Assembly: GCA_022614805.1 (NCBI GenBank)
Contig: JAKEHY010000038.1
Location: 186,001 to 250,000, forward strand
Source of the DNA: Candidatus Zixiibacteriota bacterium
Lineage (GTDB): Bacteria > Zixibacteria > MSB-5A5 > DSPP01
DNA: 64,000 bases
Direction: 5' to 3'
The position numbers were made by a program, and so were the translations under genes. How positions within the stretch are numbered: the stretch's first letter is position 1; each line of letters opens with the position of its first letter. Under the pieces are notes generated by a model. The model searched no databases. It saw only the letters and a list, made by a program, of their open reading frames with translations, and was not told where the DNA came from. Positions 49,833 through 56,896 of the stretch are shown here, one piece after another.

Positions 49833-49839
49833 CTGAATT

Positions 49840-49976
49840 CTAAAATGAGGCACCGCTGGGGAGGCGTTTGAGACAGAAGCGGGGTTGTCGGTTCGAGCTT
49901 TCGCCCCACGAAAGCAGTCGTTTGAGCCGGAAGGATTGAACCAGTCGCCACCTGATACAGGTGGTTTTTCTTTTTT
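49840..49976 (+). ncRNA. Structured leader RNA upstream of the membrane operon
   Basis: About 137 bases from the predicted start site to the terminator. Visible elements: GCTTTCG-CCCCA-CGAAAGC (near 49900-49925; the CCCCA loop could pair with TGGGG at about 49857, forming a pseudoknot), GGTTC/GAACC bracketing it, and CCGGAAGG with a GGAA tetraloop. No known riboswitch class or SRP/6S RNA was matched. It ends in the attenuator-like terminator at 49948-49976. It could be a cis-acting riboswitch or a short stand-alone RNA. Confidence 0.5.
49948..49976 (+). terminator. Attenuator-like terminator before the first start codon
   Basis: Stem CCACCTG/CAGGTGG (49948-49954, 49958-49964) with a three-base loop and T-rich tail (TTTTTCTTTTTT, to 49976), ending four bases before the ATG at 49980. 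The only purine-rich stretch that could act as a ribosome-binding site, AGGTGG, is in the 3-prime arm, so termination and translation initiation would both depend on opening it. Confidence 0.8.
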
Positions 49977-49979
49977 GGG

Positions 49980-51158
49980 ATGAAAGTCAAAACGGGCGTT
50001 TTAGGAATCGGACTGATTTTACTGCTTGCTGCGGGTGCAGTGGGGCAGTGGCTTTTGCCGCCTTTGGAGGTAGGTGCAAAAGATGCACCCAACGATGCCG
50101 GCAAAAGCCTTTTGGTTCTCTGGAAACTCTCCCCATCCGACACCAAAGGAGATAAAGCGGTCGAGGGGTACCAAATTTTACGGGCCCGTTCTGCGGAAGG
50201 GCCATTCGAGCCGGTCGGGACGGCGGCCAAGGGTGATACCCTTTTCACCGACCACGTGCCTCAAAATGGAACGGATTACTATTACAAGGTTCGGGCGTTG
50301 GGGCCGGAGGGCGTTTTTGCCGAATCAGAAACCAGCGGGCCGGCCCAGTCGAAGGCGCAGTGGTTCAACACCGAGCGGGTGAACGCGCTTCTTGCGGTGG
50401 TCATCCTGGTTTCGTCGATTTTGTACTTCGTATATAAAGCCCAATCCGGAAGGGAACTTTACATCCGCAAAATCGCCGGGCTGGAAGAGGTGGACAATGC
50501 CGTGGGGCGGGCGACGGAAATGGGGAAAAAAATAGTTTTCTGCCCCGGCCGGCTGGATATGGACAATGTCCAGACCATTGCCGCCGTTCTCATTTTGGGC
50601 CGCGTAGCGAAGCTGGCCGCCGAGTACGACACCAAACTGGAGGTTCCAAACGTCTATTCGATGGTGATGGTGAGTTGCCGGGAAGTGGTCAAAGAAGCGT
50701 TTTTGAAAGCGGGAAAACCGGATGCGTACCGCGAGGACGACATCCACTACATCACCCAAGACCAGTTTGGATACGCGGCGGCGGTGGACGGAATCATGAT
50801 GCGGGATAAACCGGCGGCGGTTTTTTACCAGGGGGCGTTTTTCGCCGAATCGCTCCTCTTTGCCGAGACCGGCAACTCCATCGGAGCCATTCAAATCGCC
50901 GGGACGGCCCAGCCGGCCCAACTGCCGTTTTTTGTGGTGGCCTGCGACTATACCTTAATCGGCGAGGAGCTTTTTGCCGCTTCCGCTTATTTGTCCAAAG
51001 AGCCGCGCCTTTTGGGTTCGCTCAAGGGACAAGATGTGGGAAAAGTCTTCACGATGGCGGCCATTTCCTTGGGCGTGCTTCTGGCGACTTTGCAAACACT
51101 CGGGCTTTTCCCGCGTGAATGGGTGGCGGCTTTCGCCAATCTCTTTCTGGTGCGATGA
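49980..51158 (+). CDS. Cassette 1, protein A: FN3, TM and cytosolic domain protein
   Basis: A 392-residue protein with an N-terminal signal/TM (about 5-24) and an extracytoplasmic fibronectin type III-like domain (about 45-125; VEGYQILRARSAEGPFEP... YYYKVRALG). A TM follows (about 137-156), then a 190-residue cytosolic domain and a final TM (about 355-375). The cytosolic part carries conserved blocks: GRATEMG, VVACDYTLIGEEL, FAASAYLSKEP and KGQDVGKV. It resembles proteins annotated DUF6754, a family without known function. Its start codon is 4 bases after the leader terminator. It overlaps the next gene by TGATG. The paralog in cassette 2 is at 53432. Confidence 0.75.
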   Translation: MKVKTGVLGIGLILLLAAGAVGQWLLPPLEVGAKDAPNDAGKSLLVLWKLSPSDTKGDKAVEGYQILRARSAEGPFEPVGTAAKGDTLFTDHVPQNGTDYYYKVRALGPEGVFAESETSGPAQSKAQWFNTERVNALLAVVILVSSILYFVYKAQSGRELYIRKIAGLEEVDNAVGRATEMGKKIVFCPGRLDMDNVQTIAAVLILGRVAKLAAEYDTKLEVPNVYSMVMVSCREVVKEAFLKAGKPDAYREDDIHYITQDQFGYAAAVDGIMMRDKPAAVFYQGAFFAESLLFAETGNSIGAIQIAGTAQPAQLPFFVVACDYTLIGEELFAASAYLSKEPRLLGSLKGQDVGKVFTMAAISLGVLLATLQTLGLFPREWVAAFANLFLVR

Positions 51159-51853
51159 TGCGGCGCGAAATTCCCCTCTTTATAACCAGCGTGGTCGGCT
51201 TTATTTTCGTCATCCGCTTTTTCATACCGCACGAGCCGTTCTATTCGCTGGAAGACGTCTCCTCCTCCTGGATACAGGTTATTCAGGCGTTCGCCATCTG
51301 GCTGGGGATTTTGAACCTCTTGAAAGTCTCGTTAGACAAAATTTATAAAAAAGAAAGGGGATGGGGGTATTCCGGCGTCATCATCTTTTCCTTTCTGGCC
51401 ATCTCCATTGCCGGATTTTTCTTTCCCCTGTGGGAAGAGCGGCCGGCCGGATACAGCTATTTGCAGCATGCCCGCGAGTTTTTGAAGCCGGGAACGTCGT
51501 TCGACTGGTTTTACTGGTACGTTTATTCCCCCCTCTCCTCCACGATGTTTGCCACTCTGGCTTTCTTTATCGCTTCGGCTTCCTTCCGGGCTTTCCGGGC
51601 CCGCAGTTTTCAGGCCACGCTTTTGCTTCTGTCCGGTTTTGTTGTGATGTTTGGGAGCGTGCCGGTCGGGAACGTGCTTTTCGGCTGGCTGCCGGCGGGG
51701 TGGCAGGTTTCCGACATCGCTGACTGGGTGCGGAACGTTCCTCAAGTGGCGGGCCAGCGGGCGATTCAAATCGGCATCGCCTTGGGAATCATTTCCACTT
51801 CGCTCCGGCTCATTTTGGGCCTGGAGCGGGCGCACCTTGGAAGGGAAGAATGA
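51158..51853 (+). CDS. Cassette 1, protein B: polytopic membrane protein
   Basis: A 231-residue protein with about five to six TMs and no periplasmic domain. Landmark motifs shared with the cassette 2 paralog are RxEIPL at the N-terminus, FFxPHE near residues 22-27, STMFATLAFFIASASFRAFRA in the middle and GLERAxLG at the end. The start at 51158 (MRREIPL) follows the A stop by the TGATG overlap; an ATG three bases earlier is also possible. Function is unknown. In such a module it is probably a channel or membrane subunit that complexes with proteins A, C and D. Confidence 0.7.
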   Translation: MRREIPLFITSVVGFIFVIRFFIPHEPFYSLEDVSSSWIQVIQAFAIWLGILNLLKVSLDKIYKKERGWGYSGVIIFSFLAISIAGFFFPLWEERPAGYSYLQHAREFLKPGTSFDWFYWYVYSPLSSTMFATLAFFIASASFRAFRARSFQATLLLLSGFVVMFGSVPVGNVLFGWLPAGWQVSDIADWVRNVPQVAGQRAIQIGIALGIISTSLRLILGLERAHLGREE

Positions 51854-52722
51854 GCCAGCCCAACCCTTCTGCACCCACATTGGGTCCGGGCTTCTGGGAA
51901 AAGTTCGCCCTTCTGGACCGGCGCATCATCTTCGCTTTTATATTTCTGGGTTTGGCCCTGCCGCTTTTTTACACCATCCGCCAACCCATCCCCGTTTCGC
52001 CGGAGGGGCGGGCCTATTATCAGTCGATTGAGAATCTGCCGGCCGGGTCGAAGGTGCTGCTCTCCTTTGACTACGACCCGCCTTCTTCGCCGGAGCTCCA
52101 GCCGATGGCCGAAGCAACCTTCAAACAGCTTTTCACCAAAAACTGCAAGTTGGTGGTCATCGGCCTTTGGCCCCAGGGGCCTCAACAGGCGGAGCAGGCC
52201 TTGGCAACCGCTTTGCGCGACCCGCGCTTTAAGGACAAGAAGTTGGAATACGGGGTGAATTACGCCAATTTGGGATATATGGCCGGGAACGAAATCGTGA
52301 TTCAAAAAATGAACGCTGACATCATTTCCACCTTCCCGTCCGATTATAAAGGGAACGCCACCGCCTCCCTGCCGATTATGCGGGGAGTCAGAAACTACAA
52401 GAACTTCGATTTTATCATCAACTTTTCTTCCGGTTTTGTCGGAACGCGGGAATGGGTGCAGTTCTGCGTGGACCGCTCCGGGGCCAAAATGATTGCCGGC
52501 AACACGGCCGTGCAGGCGCCGGAAAATTACCCGTATTTCCGCAGCGGTCAGCTAAAGGGGCTTTTGGCCGGAATGAAAGGGGCGGCCGAGTATGAAACGG
52601 TCGCCGGTCAGCCGGGGAAGGGGATTTCGTTTATGGGTTCGCAGTCGGTGGCCCACCTTGTCGTCATCCTTTTCGTGATATTAGGGAACATCGCCTACTT
52701 CGTTTCCCGGAGGAAATGGTGA
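51850..52722 (+). CDS. Cassette 1, protein C: two TMs with extracytoplasmic domain
   Basis: A 290-residue protein with an N-terminal TM (IIFAFIFLGLALPLFYTI, about 27-44), a roughly 210-residue domain and a C-terminal TM (SVAHLVVILFVILGNIAYFV). Positive charges at both ends (DRR, SRRKW) place the domain outside the cytoplasm. Shared blocks with the cassette 2 paralog include SPELQPMAEATF/IPEVQPMAHAFL, LPIMRG/LPMMRG and SGQL...GLKGAAEYE. The domain is of unknown fold. It starts with the ATGA overlap at the B stop. Confidence 0.7.
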   Translation: MSQPNPSAPTLGPGFWEKFALLDRRIIFAFIFLGLALPLFYTIRQPIPVSPEGRAYYQSIENLPAGSKVLLSFDYDPPSSPELQPMAEATFKQLFTKNCKLVVIGLWPQGPQQAEQALATALRDPRFKDKKLEYGVNYANLGYMAGNEIVIQKMNADIISTFPSDYKGNATASLPIMRGVRNYKNFDFIINFSSGFVGTREWVQFCVDRSGAKMIAGNTAVQAPENYPYFRSGQLKGLLAGMKGAAEYETVAGQPGKGISFMGSQSVAHLVVILFVILGNIAYFVSRRKW

Positions 52723-53432
52723 TGCCGGGTATGGTTTCCTTGACGCTGGCCGGCTTTCTTACCCTCGGAATTATGTCCTTCGTTTACAAGGACAACCCGA
52801 TTTACAAGTTCTGCGAATCGATTTTCATCGGCGTTTCGGCGGGATACTATTTCGTTTTGATTTTCTACCAGAGTTTACTGCCGCAATTGACCGATAAAAT
52901 CGGCCTTACTGGCGCGCTGACGGATTCCGCTCTGGCTTATTACCGCCAGAGCGGCAGCCTGGCTTCGGTGCAGTGGTTCAACCTGATTGCGGCAGTTTTG
53001 GGGATGATGATGCTTATGCGCCTTTTGCCGAAAATCGGCTGGATTTCCCGCTGGCCTTTGGCTTTTGTCATCGGCTCCATAGCCGGGCTTAAGCTTATCG
53101 GCGAGCTGCAGACCAACATTATGACGCAGATTCAGAAGTCCATTCTGCCTTTGTGGGCCCCGCAGTACGTCGACGGCAGCTTGAGTCTGGCCGCCTCCAT
53201 CGGCCAATCCCTCACCAACATCGTTCTGGTGGGGGGGATTCTGACCGGCGTCATTTACTTCTTTTTCTCCAAGGAACATAAAGGGGTTTTCGGGGGGGCG
53301 GCCAGAGTCGGCATCTGGTTTTTAATGGTCACCTTTGGGGCGGCCTTCGGGTTAACCGTTATGTCCCGTATGTCATTGCTCATTGCGCGTATTGACTTTT
53401 TGCTCCGGGATTGGTTACATTTGCTCGGCTGA
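52722..53432 (+). CDS. Cassette 1, protein D: polytopic membrane protein
   Basis: A 236-residue hydrophobic protein with about six TMs. Recognisable blocks, also in the cassette 2 paralog, are YKDNPIYKF near residue 23, GVSAGYYF, FFFSKEHKGVFGG near residue 185 and a terminal RIDFLLRDW. The start at 52722 gives MPGMVSL, following the C stop by TGATG; an upstream ATG at 52716 or GTG at 52719 is possible. Its stop overlaps the start of the second protein A by TGATG, so the two cassettes form one coupled operon. No transporter family was recognised. Confidence 0.7.
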   Translation: MPGMVSLTLAGFLTLGIMSFVYKDNPIYKFCESIFIGVSAGYYFVLIFYQSLLPQLTDKIGLTGALTDSALAYYRQSGSLASVQWFNLIAAVLGMMMLMRLLPKIGWISRWPLAFVIGSIAGLKLIGELQTNIMTQIQKSILPLWAPQYVDGSLSLAASIGQSLTNIVLVGGILTGVIYFFFSKEHKGVFGGAARVGIWFLMVTFGAAFGLTVMSRMSLLIARIDFLLRDWLHLLG

Positions 53433-54610
53433 TGCGAAAACCACTTATACTCTTCCCGCTGGTTTTCCTTTTTTTATTTGTTTTCGCATCGGCCCAAACC
53501 CCGCCCACGCCGGTTGACAGCCTCCAGGCTGTCGATACGCCCGACGATGCCGGAGGCCAGGTCGACTTAACTTGGAAACCCTCGCCGGATGAAGGACGGG
53601 CCGTCAGCCCGGTCATCGGCTATCAAATTCTGGCCGCGCCCGCGGCCGATTCCACTTTCGTTCCGATTGGCACCGCCTCGGCCGGGGCCACATCGGTCAC
53701 CGCCAAAGACAGGTTGGAAAATGGCCGGCCGTATTACTTCAAAATCCGCGCCTACGCGATGGACAGCAGCTATGCGGAATCGGAGGTGGCCGGCCCCGTG
53801 GTTCCAAAAGGTTCCTGGTGGAACACCAAACCGGCCTACCTTCGGATTGTTATCTGGATGGTTTTTGTAGTCGGTTTTATTCTCTACAATATCCGGAAGG
53901 CGGGAAAAAAAGAGCTCTACATTCGTCCCATCGCCGGCATTGACGCCATCGACGAAGGGATTGGGCGCGCCACCGAAATGGGGCGGCCGATTCTTTTTAT
54001 CTGCGGGCTGGGGGATGCTGCCCAAGCGGCCACCCTGGCCGCTTTTTCCGTTCTGGGTCGGGTGGCCCAGAAAACCGCACAGTACCAAACCCGATTAATT
54101 GTTCCCTGCTACGAACCGATTGTGTTCACCATCTGTCAGGACATCGTCAAGGGGGCTTATCTTAATGCCGGGCGGCCGGAGGCGTATAATGAGAAGGACG
54201 TTTTCTTTGTTGTCTACGACCAATTTCCGTATGTGGCGGCGGTGAACGGCATTATGCTGCGGGAAAAGCCGGCCACCAATTTTTACCTGGGGCAATTTTA
54301 CGCCGAGTCGTTGATGCTGGCGGAGACCGGCTTTGAGGCCGGTTCCATTCAAATCGCCGGCACCGACCAGCTCATCCAGATGTCGTTTTTCATCGTGGCC
54401 TGTGATTTTACCCTTATCGGCGAGGAGCTTTTTGCCGCTTCGGCCTATCTCTCCAAAGAGCCGGAACAGGTCGGCTCCATCAAAGGGCAGGACTGGGGGA
54501 AGGTGATTTTCGCCGGGCTTTCCATTTTGGGGGTCGTATCGGTTCTTTTGGATGAGAACCTTCGGGTTCACTTTTTCGGGTTTTTCCGGAAACTTATGTT
54601 AAACGAGTGA
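53432..54610 (+). CDS. Cassette 2, protein A: FN3, TM and cytosolic domain protein
   Basis: A 392-residue paralog of 49980-51158. It has a signal peptide (MRKPLILFPLVFLFLFVFAS), an FN3-like domain (about 40-115), a TM (about 128-147), a cytosolic domain (GRATEMG, ACDFTLIGEEL, FAASAYLSKEP, KGQDWGKV) and a C-terminal TM (about 360-378). Both proteins keep the same domain order and length, but most surface residues differ, indicating an old duplication with subfunctionalisation. It is coupled to the D1 stop. Confidence 0.75.
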   Translation: MRKPLILFPLVFLFLFVFASAQTPPTPVDSLQAVDTPDDAGGQVDLTWKPSPDEGRAVSPVIGYQILAAPAADSTFVPIGTASAGATSVTAKDRLENGRPYYFKIRAYAMDSSYAESEVAGPVVPKGSWWNTKPAYLRIVIWMVFVVGFILYNIRKAGKKELYIRPIAGIDAIDEGIGRATEMGRPILFICGLGDAAQAATLAAFSVLGRVAQKTAQYQTRLIVPCYEPIVFTICQDIVKGAYLNAGRPEAYNEKDVFFVVYDQFPYVAAVNGIMLREKPATNFYLGQFYAESLMLAETGFEAGSIQIAGTDQLIQMSFFIVACDFTLIGEELFAASAYLSKEPEQVGSIKGQDWGKVIFAGLSILGVVSVLLDENLRVHFFGFFRKLMLNE

Positions 54611-54614
54611 GCAG

Positions 54615-55277
54615 ATGAGAAAAGAAATTCCTCTGGTCATAATGGTAGCCTGCGGCGTTTTTATGGCCATACAGTTTTTCGTTCCTCACGAACTGCCGGC
54701 TTTAATTTATCAAAACCTCAACAAAACCGTGCAGGTGGTGGGAGCGGTGGCTTTGGTATTGGGAATCGTTTCGCTTTTGTCCCTGCATTTCGCCAAAATC
54801 AACCGCCGCCAGCCAGGGTATGGCTACAGCTACATCCTAATCGCCTTTTTCTTTATGATGGCGGCTTCTGGATTTTTGCCGGCCAAAGTCAACTTGGGGT
54901 CCTTCTTGGGAACGGGGGACCGGGTGGAAGGTTCTTTTTACCTCAATTTGTATAACTACGTATTGACCCCCGTGCAGGCGACCATGTTCGCGCTTTTGGC
55001 TTTTTTCATCGCTTCGGCTGCTTTCCGGGCCTTCCGGGCGCGCAGCGTGATCGCCACCCTTTTGCTTTTGACCGCCATTATCGTGATGATTGGTCGAGTG
55101 CCTATCGGCCCGTTTGTTTTGGGAGACTGGATTTCCGATTTGGCCGACTGGATAATGGCGGTGCCGAACGCCGCCGCCAAGCGGGCCGTGATCGTCGGCG
55201 TCGGGTTGGGCATTCTCTCCCTGTCGCTCAAGATGGTACTGGGCATTGAGCGGGCTTGGCTGGGAGGGGGGCGGTGA
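54615..55277 (+). CDS. Cassette 2, protein B: polytopic membrane protein
   Basis: A 220-residue paralog of 51158-51853, with RKEIPL at the start, FFVPHE, ATMFALLAFFIASAAFRAFRA and GIERAWLG at the end. It has about five TMs. A GTGAGCAG stretch lies between the A2 stop and the ATG, so it is not overlap-coupled but separated by four bases. It is slightly shorter than its cassette 1 partner, mainly in a loop around residues 80-100. Confidence 0.7.
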   Translation: MRKEIPLVIMVACGVFMAIQFFVPHELPALIYQNLNKTVQVVGAVALVLGIVSLLSLHFAKINRRQPGYGYSYILIAFFFMMAASGFLPAKVNLGSFLGTGDRVEGSFYLNLYNYVLTPVQATMFALLAFFIASAAFRAFRARSVIATLLLLTAIIVMIGRVPIGPFVLGDWISDLADWIMAVPNAAAKRAVIVGVGLGILSLSLKMVLGIERAWLGGGR

Positions 55278-56104
55278 AGGAATTTTTCCAAAAGCTTTTG
55301 AAAATCGACCGGCGCTGGATTTTTTTGATTACCGGTGTTGCCATCGTCATTCCCTTCTTCTTTTTCATCGGGCTGCCCATCAAGGCCACCCGGGAAGTGC
55401 GGGCTTTATATGATGCCGTTGAGGCGTTGAAGCCCGGTGACGTGGTCTTTTACGCCCCGGAATACGACCCGGCCACCATCCCGGAGGTGCAGCCGATGGC
55501 GCACGCTTTTTTGCGCCAGGTTTTCCGGAAAAACGTCCGTGTGGTCGCTACCGGCCTTTTCCAACTGGGAGTGGCCCTGGCGGAGCAGGATTTGACCCTT
55601 ATGGCCAAGGAGATGGGGAAAAAGTACGGAGAGGATTATGTTTTTTTGGGATACAAACCCTATCCGGAACAGGTGATTTTGAATATGGGGGAGGATTTCC
55701 GCAAATCGTTTCCCACCGACTACTACGGCAACGACGTGAATGCCTTGCCGATGATGCGCGGGCTTAAAAACTACTCCGATACCAAGATGATTGTTTCGAT
55801 GACCGCCGTCTCCGGCGCCGATTACTGGATTCGTTCGGCCCACGGCCGCTACAATATTCCACTCGCTTTGGGGGTCACCGCCGTTATGGCGACCGATTAC
55901 TACACCTATTACCAGTCCGGCCAGCTTTTTGCCCTGATGGGGGGATTGAAAGGGGCGGCGGAATACGAGCAGATGGTCGGCATCAAGGGAAAGGCGGCCA
56001 AGGCGACTTTGCGGATGGACATCCAATCGTTTGCCCATCTGGCCATCATCATTTTGGTGATTCTGGGCAATTTGGCCTATTTTGCCACACGGGAGAAAAA
56101 GTAG
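55274..56104 (+). CDS. Cassette 2, protein C: two TMs with extracytoplasmic domain
   Basis: A 276-residue paralog of 51850-52722. The start is a GTG (VKEFFQKLLKIDRRW) that overlaps the B2 stop as GTGA; the in-frame ATG at 55256 would overlap B2 further. It has an N-terminal TM (about 15-35), an extracytoplasmic domain and a C-terminal TM (FAHLAIIILVILGNLAYFA). The IPEVQPMAHAFL, LPMMRGLKNY and GGLKGAAEYE blocks are shared. The domain's overall layout matches C1. Confidence 0.7.
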   Translation: MKEFFQKLLKIDRRWIFLITGVAIVIPFFFFIGLPIKATREVRALYDAVEALKPGDVVFYAPEYDPATIPEVQPMAHAFLRQVFRKNVRVVATGLFQLGVALAEQDLTLMAKEMGKKYGEDYVFLGYKPYPEQVILNMGEDFRKSFPTDYYGNDVNALPMMRGLKNYSDTKMIVSMTAVSGADYWIRSAHGRYNIPLALGVTAVMATDYYTYYQSGQLFALMGGLKGAAEYEQMVGIKGKAAKATLRMDIQSFAHLAIIILVILGNLAYFATREKK

Positions 56105-56105
56105 T

Positions 56106-56789
56106 ATGCCGGAAGTCTCTTACGTGCAGGTGATTTGGACGACGTTGGCGGTCTTTTTCACCCTGTTTATTTTTTCCTTTTTGTACAAGGATAATCCGCT
56201 GTACAAAATCGCCGAGCACGTGGTGGTGGGGGTTTCCAACGGCTACTGGATGATTCTGCTTTTCCGCGACACCTTCAAGCCGCTCTGGCTGGATCCGGCC
56301 TGGAATTTGGTTTCGGGGAAAGGGTTGAGCGCCGAACTCACCATTTTCGTTCTGGTGAATCTGGTTTTCTCCGTTTTTATGCTGCTGCGGCTGGTGGGGG
56401 GGAACGCGGCTTTGCTTTCCCGCTGGGCGATGGCGGTCGTTTTGGGGGTTTCTGCCGGGGTTTTAATCCCCCTTTCCGTGCAGACCTATATGTATGAACA
56501 ATTAAAGGGGAACGTTTTGACCTTTGGTGCCTTTCCCTTTCCCTTCGTCTCCGTCGTCAGCCAAACGGCTTTCAACAATCTGCTCATCATTGTCGGCTCC
56601 CTTTCGGGGCTGGCGTACTTTTTCTTTTCCAAAGAGCACAAAGGAGTCTTTGGGGGGACGGCGAAACTGGGGATTTGGTTTTTGATGATTGGATTTGGCG
56701 CCACCTTCGGCTACACAGTGATGGGACGGCTTTCGCTTTTAATCGGGCGGATTGAGTTTTTGAGGGACTGGCTTAATATGATTTTCTAA
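56106..56789 (+). CDS. Cassette 2, protein D: polytopic membrane protein
   Basis: A 227-residue paralog of 52722-53432, with FLYKDNPLYKI, GVSNGYWM, FFFSKEHKGVFGG and a final RIEFLRDW. About six TMs. It begins one base after the C2 stop (56104). It closes the operon, which ends at the terminator at 56806-56838. The shared FFFSKEHKGVFGG core between two otherwise diverged copies is the best family signature for the D component. Confidence 0.7.
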   Translation: MPEVSYVQVIWTTLAVFFTLFIFSFLYKDNPLYKIAEHVVVGVSNGYWMILLFRDTFKPLWLDPAWNLVSGKGLSAELTIFVLVNLVFSVFMLLRLVGGNAALLSRWAMAVVLGVSAGVLIPLSVQTYMYEQLKGNVLTFGAFPFPFVSVVSQTAFNNLLIIVGSLSGLAYFFFSKEHKGVFGGTAKLGIWFLMIGFGATFGYTVMGRLSLLIGRIEFLRDWLNMIF

Positions 56790-56805
56790 AATTTCGTCAA
56801 AGCTA

Positions 56806-56838
56806 AAAGCCCCTCCGCCTTTGCGGAGGGGCTTTTTT
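56806..56838 (+). terminator. Strong terminator of the membrane operon
   Basis: A 13-base perfect stem, AAAGCCCCTCCGC/GCGGAGGGGCTTT (56806-56818, 56823-56835), with a CTTT loop and T-run to 56838. It closes a roughly 7-kb transcription unit. Confidence 0.95.
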
Positions 56839-56896
56839 GTTCTTTTTCCAAGAAACAGAGGAGGACTTCCGGCAGCCGTTTTTCAGTCCGCTTGAA

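Noticed and set aside
49840-49976. Possible SRP RNA (4.5S) because of CCGGAAGG
   Set aside because: The GGAA tetraloop is present, but the conserved AGCAGC side of helix 8 and the surrounding symmetric loop are missing.
51332-51880. 182-codon minus-strand ORF opposite protein B1
   Set aside because: Antisense shadow; strong membrane-protein signal and paralog support the plus frame.
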